A stretch of 13,239 nucleotides of DNA, from positions 1-13,239 of the forward strand of contig DAIDAN010000013.1 of the NCBI GenBank assembly GCA_027310605.1, in the 5' to 3' direction. Below are positions 1-5,382 of this stretch, in pieces. Position 1 is the stretch's first letter; every line of letters begins with the position of its first letter. A program made the translations under genes and the position numbers. This stretch comes from Candidatus Aenigmatarchaeota archaeon (lineage in GTDB: Archaea > Aenigmatarchaeota > Aenigmatarchaeia > Aenigmatarchaeales > DAIDAN01). Below the pieces are notes generated by a model. That model ran no database searches. It had not been told where the DNA came from and saw nothing but the letters and a program-made list of their open reading frames with translations.

Positions 1-1
1 A

Positions 2-400
2 TTAGATTCTTGGAAAGAATATTTCGGGATTGTTTCATTGATGAAACTTCTTATAGTTCACGGAAATCCTGATATTTCAGAGAAAGCTTTTGACAGAATT
101 CATAATATTCGCCATAGTCCATACGAATCTGCTATCTATGCAGAACTGTGCAAGTTCGATGAGAAAAAATACAGCAAAAAAGTAAAGCAGATTATCCGAA
201 ATATGGATGATGATTTAAAATCTGAAACAACTGTAAGATGCGTTCTTGCTACTGGCAACCCTGAATTTATTGAGTGGTGTAGAAATATACAGGATAGAAA
301 AAAGAGAATAGAAACTTTGAACGAAATATCTTGCTGCATACCACCAGGTCTTTATGACAGAATAGATCCAGCAGTACAAAAATACCTGAAAGAAGTCTAA
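2..400 (+). CDS. Unknown protein, probably 5'-truncated
   Basis: I do not recognise this protein. The frame is open from the first bases of the window to the TAA at 398-400. The first ATG is at 41, preceded by a TTG at 38, but 13 in-frame codons without a stop precede them and I see no good TATA box or Shine-Dalgarno site before 41. I therefore think the true start lies outside the window. From the ATG the product has about 119 residues. It is rich in lysine, aspartate and isoleucine and looks mostly alpha-helical. Four cysteines occur singly or as a CC pair, without a metal-binding spacing, and there is no membrane segment. It is convergent with the 47-residue minus-strand gene, leaving 43 bases between the stops. 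Confidence 0.6.
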   Translation, partial: LDSWKEYFGIVSLMKLLIVHGNPDISEKAFDRIHNIRHSPYESAIYAELCKFDEKKYSKKVKQIIRNMDDDLKSETTVRCVLATGNPEFIEWCRNIQDRKKRIETLNEISCCIPPGLYDRIDPAVQKYLKEV

Positions 401-443
401 AAGTTGAATGGTACGAAAAGCTTATGCCGTTCTGAATCAACAT

Positions 444-587
444 CTACATCTTCGCCATTATCTCCAGGAACTCCTTGTCCTCTTTCAGCACTTCCTCTAT
501 GTCCTTCATCGCTTCCTTCCTGCTCACCTTCATCTCTCTCATCTTCCCGTTCTCTATAACATACCTCGTGAAAAACTCGTTCTTCAT
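444..587 (-). CDS. 47-residue protein overlapping the fic gene; possible antitoxin or partner
   Basis: A short frame starts at ATG 587-585 and ends at TAG 446-444. Its ATG overlaps the TGA of the upstream Fic gene (ATGA, 4 bases), the usual sign of translational coupling, and a strong Shine-Dalgarno-like GAGGTGG lies just upstream inside the fic 3' end. The product is highly charged (many K and E) and probably one or two helices; its second half, from about residue 20 (VSRKEAMKDIEEVLKED), is amphipathic. I do not recognise the family. It lacks a visible Fic-inhibitory motif of the (S/T)xxxE(G/N) type. Its position suggests a partner or antitoxin of the Fic toxin, but in phd-doc systems the antitoxin gene comes first, so this order is reversed. 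It was below the usual ORF length cut-off; the overlap and ribosome site are the main support. Confidence 0.55.
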   Translation of the reverse strand: MKNEFFTRYVIENGKMREMKVSRKEAMKDIEEVLKEDKEFLEIMAKM

Positions 588-970
588 TTTTCCACCTCAC
601 TTAATCTTTCATAAATCCATTTGACAAGCTGCTCATAGGTTATTTCATTGTTTGCAATTTTTAAAGAGATGTAGACCTTGCCGGCAGTCGATGTATCGAG
701 CACAAAGCCGTTCTTCTTCAAAAACAGGTGGACTGTTTCCGTGGCGGTTCTCTTGTTCCCGTCCACAAAGGAGTGCTGCTGTATTATGTGCATCCATATT
801 ATCGCGGATATTTTCGCCATCTGCTTCCTGAAGTCCCTGTCTTTGTATTTCGATTCTATTTTCGCTATCAGGAATTCGAGGCCGCTCTTGTTTATGACGC
901 TCCCGCCAAGCTTCTTGTTTATCTCTATGATTTCCTCGACGCTCGGTATGATTATCATTTCTTTCACCAT
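584..970 (-). CDS. Fic/Doc family protein (death-on-curing type)
   Basis: Fic-fold enzyme of 128 residues, the normal length for stand-alone Doc proteins. The N-terminus (SVEEIIEIN, then GGSVINKSGLE) matches the usual Doc start, and the catalytic loop HSFVDGNKRTA spans residues 66-76. Doc proteins carry K in place of the second G of the Fic motif (HxFx[D/E]GNGR) and phosphorylate a translation factor rather than AMPylate it; this one has GNKR, so a Doc-like kinase activity is the best family-based guess. No inhibitory (S/T)xxxE(G/N) helix is visible in the chain, so control should come from another protein, perhaps the overlapping 47-residue gene. ATG 970 has a weak TATA-like TTATTAA about 25 nt upstream, fitting a leaderless start; a second ATG four codons in, preceded by GGTG, is an alternative. 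It is transcribed divergently from ppsA. Confidence 0.9.
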   Translation of the reverse strand: MVKEMIIIPSVEEIIEINKKLGGSVINKSGLEFLIAKIESKYKDRDFRKQMAKISAIIWMHIIQQHSFVDGNKRTATETVHLFLKKNGFVLDTSTAGKVYISLKIANNEITYEQLVKWIYERLSEVEK

Positions 971-990
971 TCCTTAATTGTATTCCTGTC

Positions 991-1030
991 TTAATAAGAA
1001 TTCTATTTTATCAGAAAAAACCTTTATTAA
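991..1030. promoter_or_regulatory. Divergent promoter region, fic operon and ppsA
   Basis: Two TATA-like elements face opposite ways in an 80-bp gap. On the minus strand CTTATTAAG is centred near 995, about 25 nt before ATG 970. On the plus strand TTTATTAA at 1023-1030 is centred about 25 nt before ATG 1051. Both spacings predict transcription starting at or next to the start codon. Confidence 0.5.
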
Positions 1031-1050
1031 ATCGCTTCCCAATTAGGAAT

Positions 1051-3501
1051 ATGAATTTCATAAAATACCCGAGCCAGCTGGGCAAGGAAAGCGTGAAGGA
1101 GGTAGGCGGAAAGGGCGCGAATCTCGCGGAGCTCACGAACGCGGGTTTTCCGGTGCCCGAGTGCTTTTTCATAACAGTGGGCGCGTACGACAGGTTTGTG
1201 GACGACAACAAGTTGAGGGAAAAAATTCTTGACAAGATTAACGGCACCGACTTCTCGGATTTTGACAGCCTGAAGAAAGCTTCCGAAACCATAAAGAGAA
1301 TGATTGTGGTCGCGAGAATGCCGGCCGCGGTGAGGGACGAAATAAGAAAGGCGTACGAGAGCCTCGGCAGCGACATAAGGGATGTGCATTCCGTTGACTT
1401 CGTGCACATCACGGAAAAGCCTTTCGTCGCGGTGCGCTCTTCCGCCGTGACGGAAGATGTGAAGGGCGCGTCTTCCGCGGGGCAGCAGGAGACTTTCCTG
1501 AACATGAAAGGCGTTGAGAATGTTTTGAATGCGGTGCAGAGATGCTGGGCATCACTCTTCACTGAGCGCGCAATCTATTACAGGCACAAGCACAATCTTC
1601 CGCAGGACGCAGGAATAAGCGTGATAGTGCAAAGGATGGTTGCTTCCGAAAAAAGCGGAGTGATGTTCACGATAAACCCGGTAACCTCGGACAACAACAT
1701 AACTGTTGAGGCTGTCTGGGGGCTGGGGGAAACGATAGTTCAGGGCGAGGTAACGCCGGACACTTATGTAGTCGACAAGAACAGCGGCGCGATTCTCGAA
1801 AAGAAAATAGGAAGCAAGCTAACCGAAAGGATACGCGATGCGGGTGGGAAAACAATAAAAAAGAATGTCAGCTCCGCAATAGTTAACGAGCAGGTTCTCA
1901 CAGATAATGAAATTGTGAAGGTAGCGGCCTACGGAAAGAAGATAGAGCAGCATTACGGCTTCCCGCAGGACATCGAGTACGCTATTGAGCGCGGGAAAAT
2001 CTATATCGTGCAGTCGCGCGCGGTAACATTTTTCGCTGGCAATACGAATCAGAATGAAAAAACGGAAACGCTGGAAGCCGCGAGAACTGCTTCGTCGTCT
2101 ATCGCGACAATCCATACTGCCTCCGCAACAGCGCATATTTCGAATCAAATCCTATTGAAAGGTATGGGAGTCTCGCCCGGCGTCGGTTCCGGTGTCGTGA
2201 AAATAATCCTGAATGCGAACGAGATTGACAAAATCCGGAAGGGCGATGTGCTTGTCACGGAAATGACGAACCCCGACTTTGTTCCCGCGATGGAAAAGGC
2301 CGCGGCAATCGTGACAAACAAGGGAGGAGTCACGAGCCATGCGGCCATCGTCTCAAGGGAGCTCGGCGTTCCCGCGATAGTCGGCGCCGCGAACGCCACG
2401 GAAGTTTTGAAGGACGGGCAGGTTGTAACGGTTGACGCGACAAACGGTTTGGTTTTTGAGGGAACATTATCGGCGAATAATGAGACAAACATTACGGAAA
2501 ATAATATTGGAAGCGGAAACAATACTGACGCAATAAACAATCCTATTGGCGTTCCAATTTTTGGAAGCAATCCAACAGGCGTTCCCGTTATGGAAACTCA
2601 ATCCTTATTGACCGCGACACAGGTTAAAGTGAATCTCGCGTTCCCGCAGCATCTTGAGGAACTGGCGAAAAAAGCGGACGGGGTCGGGCTGATGAGGCTC
2701 GAGCATGTTTTAACGGAAGCGGGGATGCACCCCTTCGAGTATGTGCGTTCCGGAAAAAGCGAAGAACTCACACAGATACTTGTCGGGAAAATCGGCGCGA
2801 TAGCGAAAGCGTTTTTCCCGAAGCCTGTCTGGGTTCGCACGCTTGACGCGCGCACCGACGAGTTCCGCCACATGAAAGGCGGGGAGAGCGAGCCTAACGA
2901 GGACAATCCGATGCTCGGCTGGCACGGGATAAGGAGGGACTTGGACCAGCCGGAAATATTCAGGGCGCAGCTTGCGGCTTTCAAAAGATTGCATGAAGAA
3001 GGGCTGACAAATATAAAGCTGATGCTGCCGTTCATTATCAGCGTTGAAGAATTGAGAAAGGCGAAACAAATTGCGAAAGAATTCGGACTGCCTGATTCCG
3101 TTAAAATCGGGATAATGTGCGAGACTCCGGCTTGCGCGCTCACTATCGAGGAATTCTGCAAAGAGGGGATAGACTTCGTCTCCTTCGGGAGCAACGACCT
3201 GACGCAGACCACGCTCGCGGTCGACAGGAACAACGAGAGCCTTGCTAAAATATTCGACTCGTTCCATCCGGCCGTATTACGCTTATTCCGCGAGGTCATA
3301 AGGACATGCAAGAAATACGGCGTTGAATCAAGCATCTGCGGCGAGGAAGGCAGCGACCCGAAGATGGTCGAAATATTAATTGGCTACGGAATCGACTCGA
3401 TATCCGCGAACATCGACGCTGTTGACAAGATAAGGCAGGCGGTTGCGCTGGCGGAGAGAAAGCTGATTCTGGAGAAGGTGAGGAGGGCGAAGAACTTATA
3501 G
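1051..3501 (+). CDS. ppsA: Phosphoenolpyruvate synthase (pyruvate, water dikinase)
   Basis: Cytosolic enzyme that converts pyruvate and ATP to phosphoenolpyruvate, AMP and phosphate, the entry to gluconeogenesis. The 816 residues show all three domains: an N-terminal ATP-grasp region (GGKGANLAEL near residue 20, GLGETIVQGEVTPD near 225, ending about 335); the mobile phosphohistidine domain (about 385-460, GGVTSHAAIVSRELGVPA with catalytic His430); and the PEP/pyruvate-binding C-terminal barrel (about 510-810, with GLMRLEH, VSFGSNDLTQTTLAVDR and SICGEEG with catalytic Cys763). Positions match those in the E. coli enzyme closely. The C-terminal Cys motif reads CGEEG, closer to the CGEHG of pyruvate phosphate dikinase than to the usual CGQ of synthases. 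An asparagine- and glycine-rich linker of about 55 residues joins the His domain to the barrel. The gene is monocistronic and ends two bases from the convergent methyltransferase. Confidence 0.96.
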   Translation: MNFIKYPSQLGKESVKEVGGKGANLAELTNAGFPVPECFFITVGAYDRFVDDNKLREKILDKINGTDFSDFDSLKKASETIKRMIVVARMPAAVRDEIRKAYESLGSDIRDVHSVDFVHITEKPFVAVRSSAVTEDVKGASSAGQQETFLNMKGVENVLNAVQRCWASLFTERAIYYRHKHNLPQDAGISVIVQRMVASEKSGVMFTINPVTSDNNITVEAVWGLGETIVQGEVTPDTYVVDKNSGAILEKKIGSKLTERIRDAGGKTIKKNVSSAIVNEQVLTDNEIVKVAAYGKKIEQHYGFPQDIEYAIERGKIYIVQSRAVTFFAGNTNQNEKTETLEAARTASSSIATIHTASATAHISNQILLKGMGVSPGVGSGVVKIILNANEIDKIRKGDVLVTEMTNPDFVPAMEKAAAIVTNKGGVTSHAAIVSRELGVPAIVGAANATEVLKDGQVVTVDATNGLVFEGTLSANNETNITENNIGSGNNTDAINNPIGVPIFGSNPTGVPVMETQSLLTATQVKVNLAFPQHLEELAKKADGVGLMRLEHVLTEAGMHPFEYVRSGKSEELTQILVGKIGAIAKAFFPKPVWVRTLDARTDEFRHMKGGESEPNEDNPMLGWHGIRRDLDQPEIFRAQLAAFKRLHEEGLTNIKLMLPFIISVEELRKAKQIAKEFGLPDSVKIGIMCETPACALTIEEFCKEGIDFVSFGSNDLTQTTLAVDRNNESLAKIFDSFHPAVLRLFREVIRTCKKYGVESSICGEEGSDPKMVEILIGYGIDSISANIDAVDKIRQAVALAERKLILEKVRRAKNL

Positions 3502-3503
3502 AG

Positions 3504-4112
3504 TTATTTTTTGATAGCAATTATGAAGAAATTTTCTCTTAACGATTCAGGCAAGAAATAATGCAAAATAATCCTGAAAGGATTTATGAATGGATAACTC
3601 GGTGAGATGTAAGGCATCATGATTATTTTTTCTATTTTCAAATCATTTTCTTTCAATATATCAATCAATTCTTTTTTGATAAATATGTGTCTATGGGTTG
3701 TTCTTTCATGTTCATAAGTGTGAAAGATTCTGTTTATCAGGGAGTTTTTGTTGTTGGTTGTCAAGATCAATCTGCCGTTAAGTTTAAGAATTCTACAAGC
3801 CTCTTTGATGAAATTCTCCGGTTCGTTCAAATGTTCTATCACCTCGCCTGCAACTACTGTATCAAAAATCTTGGAATGAATCTGTTTCATATTCTGCGCG
3901 TCGCCTTGCATAATATCCTTATCGTTTTTGTATTCCTCATTGACAATGATATCAAGACCGTATATTTTGCAGTCATCTCTTAATTGTTTTATTTGTTTGT
4001 GCAAGCTGCCTGCGCAACACCCAACATCCAGAACTTTGCCTTTCAACTCCTCTGCAATAAGCTTTACCCTTTCCTCATAGGGATGAGGTTTGCCCAAACC
4101 GATATCTTTCAT
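3504..4112 (-). CDS. Class I SAM-dependent methyltransferase (Methyltransf_11/23 type)
   Basis: A 202-residue Rossmann-fold methyltransferase. Motif I is VLDVGCCAGSL (residues 27-37), the acidic end of strand 2 is GLDI (Asp54), a GDAQNM segment follows, and the post-motif DTVVAGEVIEHL is the classic strand-4 signature. The C-terminal part (PYISPSYPFINPFRIILHYFLP) is hydrophobic and aromatic and may bind the substrate or touch the membrane. The substrate cannot be told from the sequence; relatives act on quinone precursors, glycans, lipids or small molecules. ATG 4112 lies 26 nt downstream of a good TATA box (TTTATATTA on the minus strand, 4134-4142), which supports this start and a leaderless message. 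The base composition is richer in AT than ppsA, and the gene is divergent from a small winged-helix regulator, hinting at a recently acquired pair. Confidence 0.85.
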   Translation of the reverse strand: MKDIGLGKPHPYEERVKLIAEELKGKVLDVGCCAGSLHKQIKQLRDDCKIYGLDIIVNEEYKNDKDIMQGDAQNMKQIHSKIFDTVVAGEVIEHLNEPENFIKEACRILKLNGRLILTTNNKNSLINRIFHTYEHERTTHRHIFIKKELIDILKENDLKIEKIIMMPYISPSYPFINPFRIILHYFLPESLRENFFIIAIKK

Positions 4113-4458
4113 ATCAGGTAATGTTTACTATACTAATATAAAGCTAACTATATTTTTCGATACATTATACTTTATTGCTATAGCTTACTATAATATTAAT
4201 AAGAATAATATCAGGACAATCAGGCTCATAGGGCAACCATACATTCTGGAGATTTTGAACGAATTAGTGAAACCAAAACGGTTTAGCGAACTGAAGCAAG
4301 TATGTAGGAATGAAAGGACGCTCTCCAAAAAGATCAGCTTATTGCGGCAGAACGGTTTGATAGATACAACTCCCGTCTTAATAGACAACAGGTATGAAAA
4401 CCATTACAAGCTAACTGAAAAAGGAAAACTGTTTTTGAATAAAATAAAGAACATCTGA
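4090..4458 (+). CDS. Small winged-helix transcriptional regulator
   Basis: From about residue 44 the protein reads as a compact winged helix: helix 1 (QPYILEILNELVK), a helix-turn-helix (FSELKQVCRNERTLSKKISLLRQNGLI) and a wing (VLIDNRYENHYKLTEKGKLFLNKI), like HxlR, PadR or MarR-type single-domain regulators. The start is a problem. The open frame begins with TTG 4090 inside the antisense methyltransferase gene, and its first 40 or so codons are the AT-rich phased repeats of the promoter region, which do not look like protein. No ATG, GTG or TTG occurs in frame between 4093 and 4245. The real start may be an unusual codon such as ATT 4195. The DNA-binding fold is fairly sure; the start is not. 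It may regulate itself and the divergent methyltransferase through the 20-bp repeats. Confidence 0.75.
   Translation: MPKPISFISGNVYYTNIKLTIFFDTLYFIAIAYYNINKNNIRTIRLIGQPYILEILNELVKPKRFSELKQVCRNERTLSKKISLLRQNGLIDTTPVLIDNRYENHYKLTEKGKLFLNKIKNI
4121..4200. promoter_or_regulatory. 20-bp phased repeats and promoter between methyltransferase and HTH gene
   Basis: Cutting this AT-rich stretch into four 20-bp rows puts a similar octamer in the same column of each: TTACTATA at 4125-4132, TAACTATA at 4145-4152, TTATACTT at 4165-4172 (weak) and TTACTATA at 4185-4192. Two rows also share a preceding GC. A 20-bp period is close to two turns of B-DNA, so a regulator would meet the sites on one face. The methyltransferase TATA box (4134-4142, minus) lies between the first two sites. 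The perfect 8-bp palindrome GCTATAGC is at 4177-4184. Confidence 0.45.
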
Positions 4459-4572
4459 CTTTATTTTAATGGCGCCGTCGGCAGGAAGTCCGTAGGGGTT
4501 GATAAGGGAATTCCCTTTCGCACCTCCCTTATTTTGAAATCGCAGGGCTTTTCCTTCTTGTTTCTTTCTTTT

Positions 4573-4679
4573 GGGCACGAAAACCTTTCAGGTTTTCGGC
4601 TCCGCCAAAAACGCGAAGCGTTTTTGTGCGCTTGGGATTTTCTTTCTTTGCGTTTTCTTCATTAAAGAAAGAAAAGCCC
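4573..4679. repeat. Hairpin repeat unit A (double hairpin plus long pyrimidine/purine hairpin)
   Basis: Hairpin 1 pairs CGAAAACC (4578-4585) with GGTTTTCG (4591-4598). A TCCGCC spacer follows. Hairpin 2 pairs AAAAACGC (4607-4614) with GCGTTTTT (4618-4625). Flanking GCAC (4575-4578) and GTGC (4626-4629) could close a three-way junction. Hairpin 3 pairs the 16 bases at 4634-4649 (GGG-A-TTTTCTTTCTTT) with 4664-4679, with one A-G mismatch. Units B and C repeat this layout with compensating base changes. Confidence 0.75.
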
Positions 4680-4685
4680 ACCTGC

Positions 4686-4826
4686 GTGTCCTTGCGGACA
4701 CCAGATATCTTTACTTAAGACTGCCGGAAGCCGAACAGATAGAAGCAGGCAAGCCTGCTTCGTTCAGTTTAGCCCGCCGCCCGGCGTCCAAATCATCCTC
4801 CAGACAAACTGGATTCAGCATATCTG
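4686..4826 (-). other. Nested helical core inside the tRNA-ended locus
   Basis: Several helices fit inside one another. CAGATAT (4702-4708) pairs with ATATCTG (4820-4826); within it GACTGCCGG (4719-4727) pairs with CCGGCGTC (4781-4788) with one bulge; within that GAAC (4733-4736) pairs with GTTC (4762-4765), and a 9-bp hairpin pairs 4742-4750 with 4753-4761. Next to it, 4686-4691 pairs with 4696-4701; read on the minus strand this gives a GCAA tetraloop of the GNRA class, which favours the minus strand as the RNA strand. Confidence 0.45.
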
Positions 4827-4869
4827 GCCTCAAGTCATGCGCGCTCTTCCTTCCCTTTCTTTTTTCCTC

Positions 4870-4901
4870 AAGGTTTTTTCTTTCGGGAAAGAAAAAAGCT
4901 T
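4870..4901. repeat. Stand-alone pyrimidine/purine hairpin of the same repeat family
   Basis: AAG-G-TTTTTTCTTTC (4870-4884) faces GAAAGAAAAAA-G-CTT (4887-4901). It is the same hairpin as the third one of units A and B, with the purine-purine mismatch at the same place. The three outer pairs differ between copies (GGG/CCC, AAG/CTT, GAG/CTC) but stay complementary. Confidence 0.7.
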
Positions 4902-4953
4902 GGCGCGTTGAACCTTTGAAGAGCTTATTCCTCCCATTTCCGCTTTCTTTTTC

Positions 4954-5045
4954 GCACGAAAATCCTGTAGATTTTCGGCGTGCCAAAAAACTTTCAGTTT
5001 TTTGTGCATGATTGAGATTTTTTCTTTCTGGAAAGAAAAAAGCTC
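4954..5045. repeat. Hairpin repeat unit B
   Basis: Same layout as unit A: GCAC (4954-4957); hairpin 1 CGAAAATC (4957-4964) with GATTTTCG (4970-4977); spacer GGCGTGCC region; hairpin 2 AAAAAACT (4985-4992) with AGTTTTTT (4996-5003); GTGC (5004-5007); hairpin 3 GAG-A-TTTTTTCTTTC (5014-5028) with 5031-5045. It ends 10 bases before the acceptor-like stem at 5056-5062. Confidence 0.75.
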
Positions 5046-5085
5046 AGCTTCGCTACGACGGCACAGTCTTATTTTTGCAGATAGA

Positions 5086-5096
5086 AATATTTAAAT
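5086..5096 (-). promoter_or_regulatory. TATA box for the tRNA-ended locus
   Basis: AAATATTTAAA on the plus strand gives TTTAAATATTT on the minus strand, centred 28 nt upstream of the GCCGTCG 5' end at 5062. The spacing equals that of the tRNA-Leu promoter to within a few bases. Confidence 0.5.
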
Positions 5097-5104
5097 GCTG
5101 TTTA

Positions 5105-5215
5105 TGGCGCCGCGGGAGGGAACTTCGGAAACGAAATTCCTTTCGAACCCTCGGGACTTGCTAGAAGTCAGTTGGTTCTCAGCCAACCGCACTAACCTGG
5201 CTATGCCACCGCGGC
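5105..5215 (-). tRNA. tRNA-Leu(GAG) with a 20-nt intron in the T-loop
   Basis: A complete type II tRNA, 91 nt after removing the intron, CCA included. Minus-strand parts in order: acceptor GCCGCGG (5209-5215) with CCGCGGC (5109-5115); TG; D-arm GCAT/GTGC with loop AGCCAGGTTA containing the GG pair; G26; anticodon stem GTTGG/CCAAC with loop CTGAGAA, anticodon GAG at 5178-5180; variable arm GACTT/AAGTC with a 5-base loop; T-stem GAGGG/CCCTC; discriminator G (5108); encoded CCA (5105-5107). The T-loop is 27 nt unless the 20-nt intron is removed, which leaves the canonical TTCGAAT. GAG reads the leucine codons CUC and CUU; ppsA uses CTC at the conserved Leu25 and Leu28 of GGKGANLAEL, confirming that CUC means leucine here. 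G73 is unusual, since tRNA-Leu normally has A73 and tRNA-Ser has G73. Confidence 0.93.
5122..5141 (-). other. T-loop tRNA intron (between positions 59 and 60) with bulge-helix-bulge motif
   Basis: The unspliced T-arm folds into a canonical bulge-helix-bulge. The outer helix is T-stem GAGGG/CCCTC; the central 4-bp helix is exon TTCG paired with intron CGAA; the 3-nt bulges are AAA on the 5' side and GTT on the 3' side; the inner helix GGAA/TTTC has one G-U pair and a 5-nt loop. Cutting after the second base of each bulge, the rule for the archaeal splicing endonuclease, removes exactly 20 nt and restores TTCGAAT. Confidence 0.88.
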
Positions 5216-5241
5216 GCAAAGCTTATATATTTTAAAAGCAC

Positions 5242-5249
5242 ATATAAAC
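5242..5249 (-). promoter_or_regulatory. TATA box of tRNA-Leu
   Basis: TTTATATG on the minus strand, centred about 30 nt upstream of the tRNA 5' end at 5215. This fits transcription starting a few bases before the mature tRNA. Confidence 0.65.
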
Positions 5250-5292
5250 TTACTTGCTAGAAGGTTTGACTAAATGGCTATGTAGAACGAGC

Positions 5293-5345
5293 TCGAAATC
5301 CTTAAGGATTTCGACTCCGCCGGAAAATCGAAAGATTTTCCGTGC
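5293..5345. repeat. Hairpin repeat unit C (outside the tRNA-ended locus)
   Basis: Hairpin 1 TCGAAATCC (5293-5301) pairs with GGATTTCGA (5306-5314); spacer CTCCGC; hairpin 2 CGGAAAATC (5321-5329) pairs with GATTTTCCG (5334-5342) around a GAAA loop; then GTGC (5342-5345). Order, spacer and the GTGCGCTT end match unit A, with different stem bases and no third hairpin. Its presence outside the 4470-5062 locus shows that the family is dispersed. Confidence 0.7.
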
Positions 5346-5350
5346 GCTTC

Positions 5351-5382
5351 GAAGCCGGCTGTTATGGTCGGCTTCATTTTTC
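5351..5382 (+). terminator. Hairpin plus T-run
   Basis: GAAGCCG (5351-5357) pairs with CGGCTTC (5369-5375) and is followed by ATTTTTC on the plus strand. It covers the stop codon of the minus-strand Nudix gene, so it may protect or end that message too, although no T-run follows in that direction. Confidence 0.4.

Larger units (their letters stand above)
4470..5062 (-). ncRNA. Candidate structured RNA with tRNA-like ends (interrupted or decayed tRNA locus)
   Basis: The 5' end (minus strand from 5062) reads GCCGTCG and the 3' end (to 4470) reads CGACGGC-G-CCA. That is a perfect 7-bp acceptor-like stem, a discriminator G and an encoded CCA, 593 nt apart. The 3' strand is followed directly by a T-stem-like element: CCTGC (4481-4485) can pair with GGAGG (4523-4527) with one G-G mismatch, and TGCGAA plus T would form a T-loop split at the same place as in the neighbouring tRNA-Leu. 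After the 5' strand only TAGCGAAGCTGAGC recalls a D-arm. I find no anticodon arm. The middle holds the hairpin repeats and a nested fold. A TATA box lies 28 nt upstream. It could be a tRNA with very large introns, a tRNA broken by repeats, or an unrelated RNA with a closing stem. Confidence 0.45.

Noticed and set aside
2598..3335. Long minus-strand frame opposite ppsA (245 codons), and similar frames opposite nurA, trmY and the TIM barrel
   Set aside because: Codon-bias shadows of GC-rich genes; the plus or minus partner has clear catalytic motifs.
4474..4500. RNase P RNA: GGAAGTCC near 4484 on the plus strand resembles conserved region I, and 4474-4480/5056-5062 could be P1
   Set aside because: No P2/P3 space, no conserved region V (ACAGAA with GGCTTA) before the closing stem, and no plus-strand TATA box at the right place. 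The minus-strand tRNA-like reading explains the same bases better.
4500..4530. GTGCG like a group II intron 5' end
   Set aside because: No domain V hairpin, no reverse transcriptase and no matching 3' end.
4571..5011. Long open frames on both strands (146 codons plus, 91 codons minus) through the hairpin block
   Set aside because: Both translate the hairpin repeats into low-complexity Phe/Lys/Ser-rich peptides, and neither has a ribosome site. The minus frame from 4986 has a protein-like tail, but it coincides with the nested RNA fold, so I treat it as chance.
4470..5112. Direct repeat ATGGCGCCG at 4469-4477 and 5104-5112 as att sites of an integrated element
   Set aside because: Only 9 bp, and both copies are explained as tRNA-like 3' ends with CCA. 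There is no integrase gene between them.
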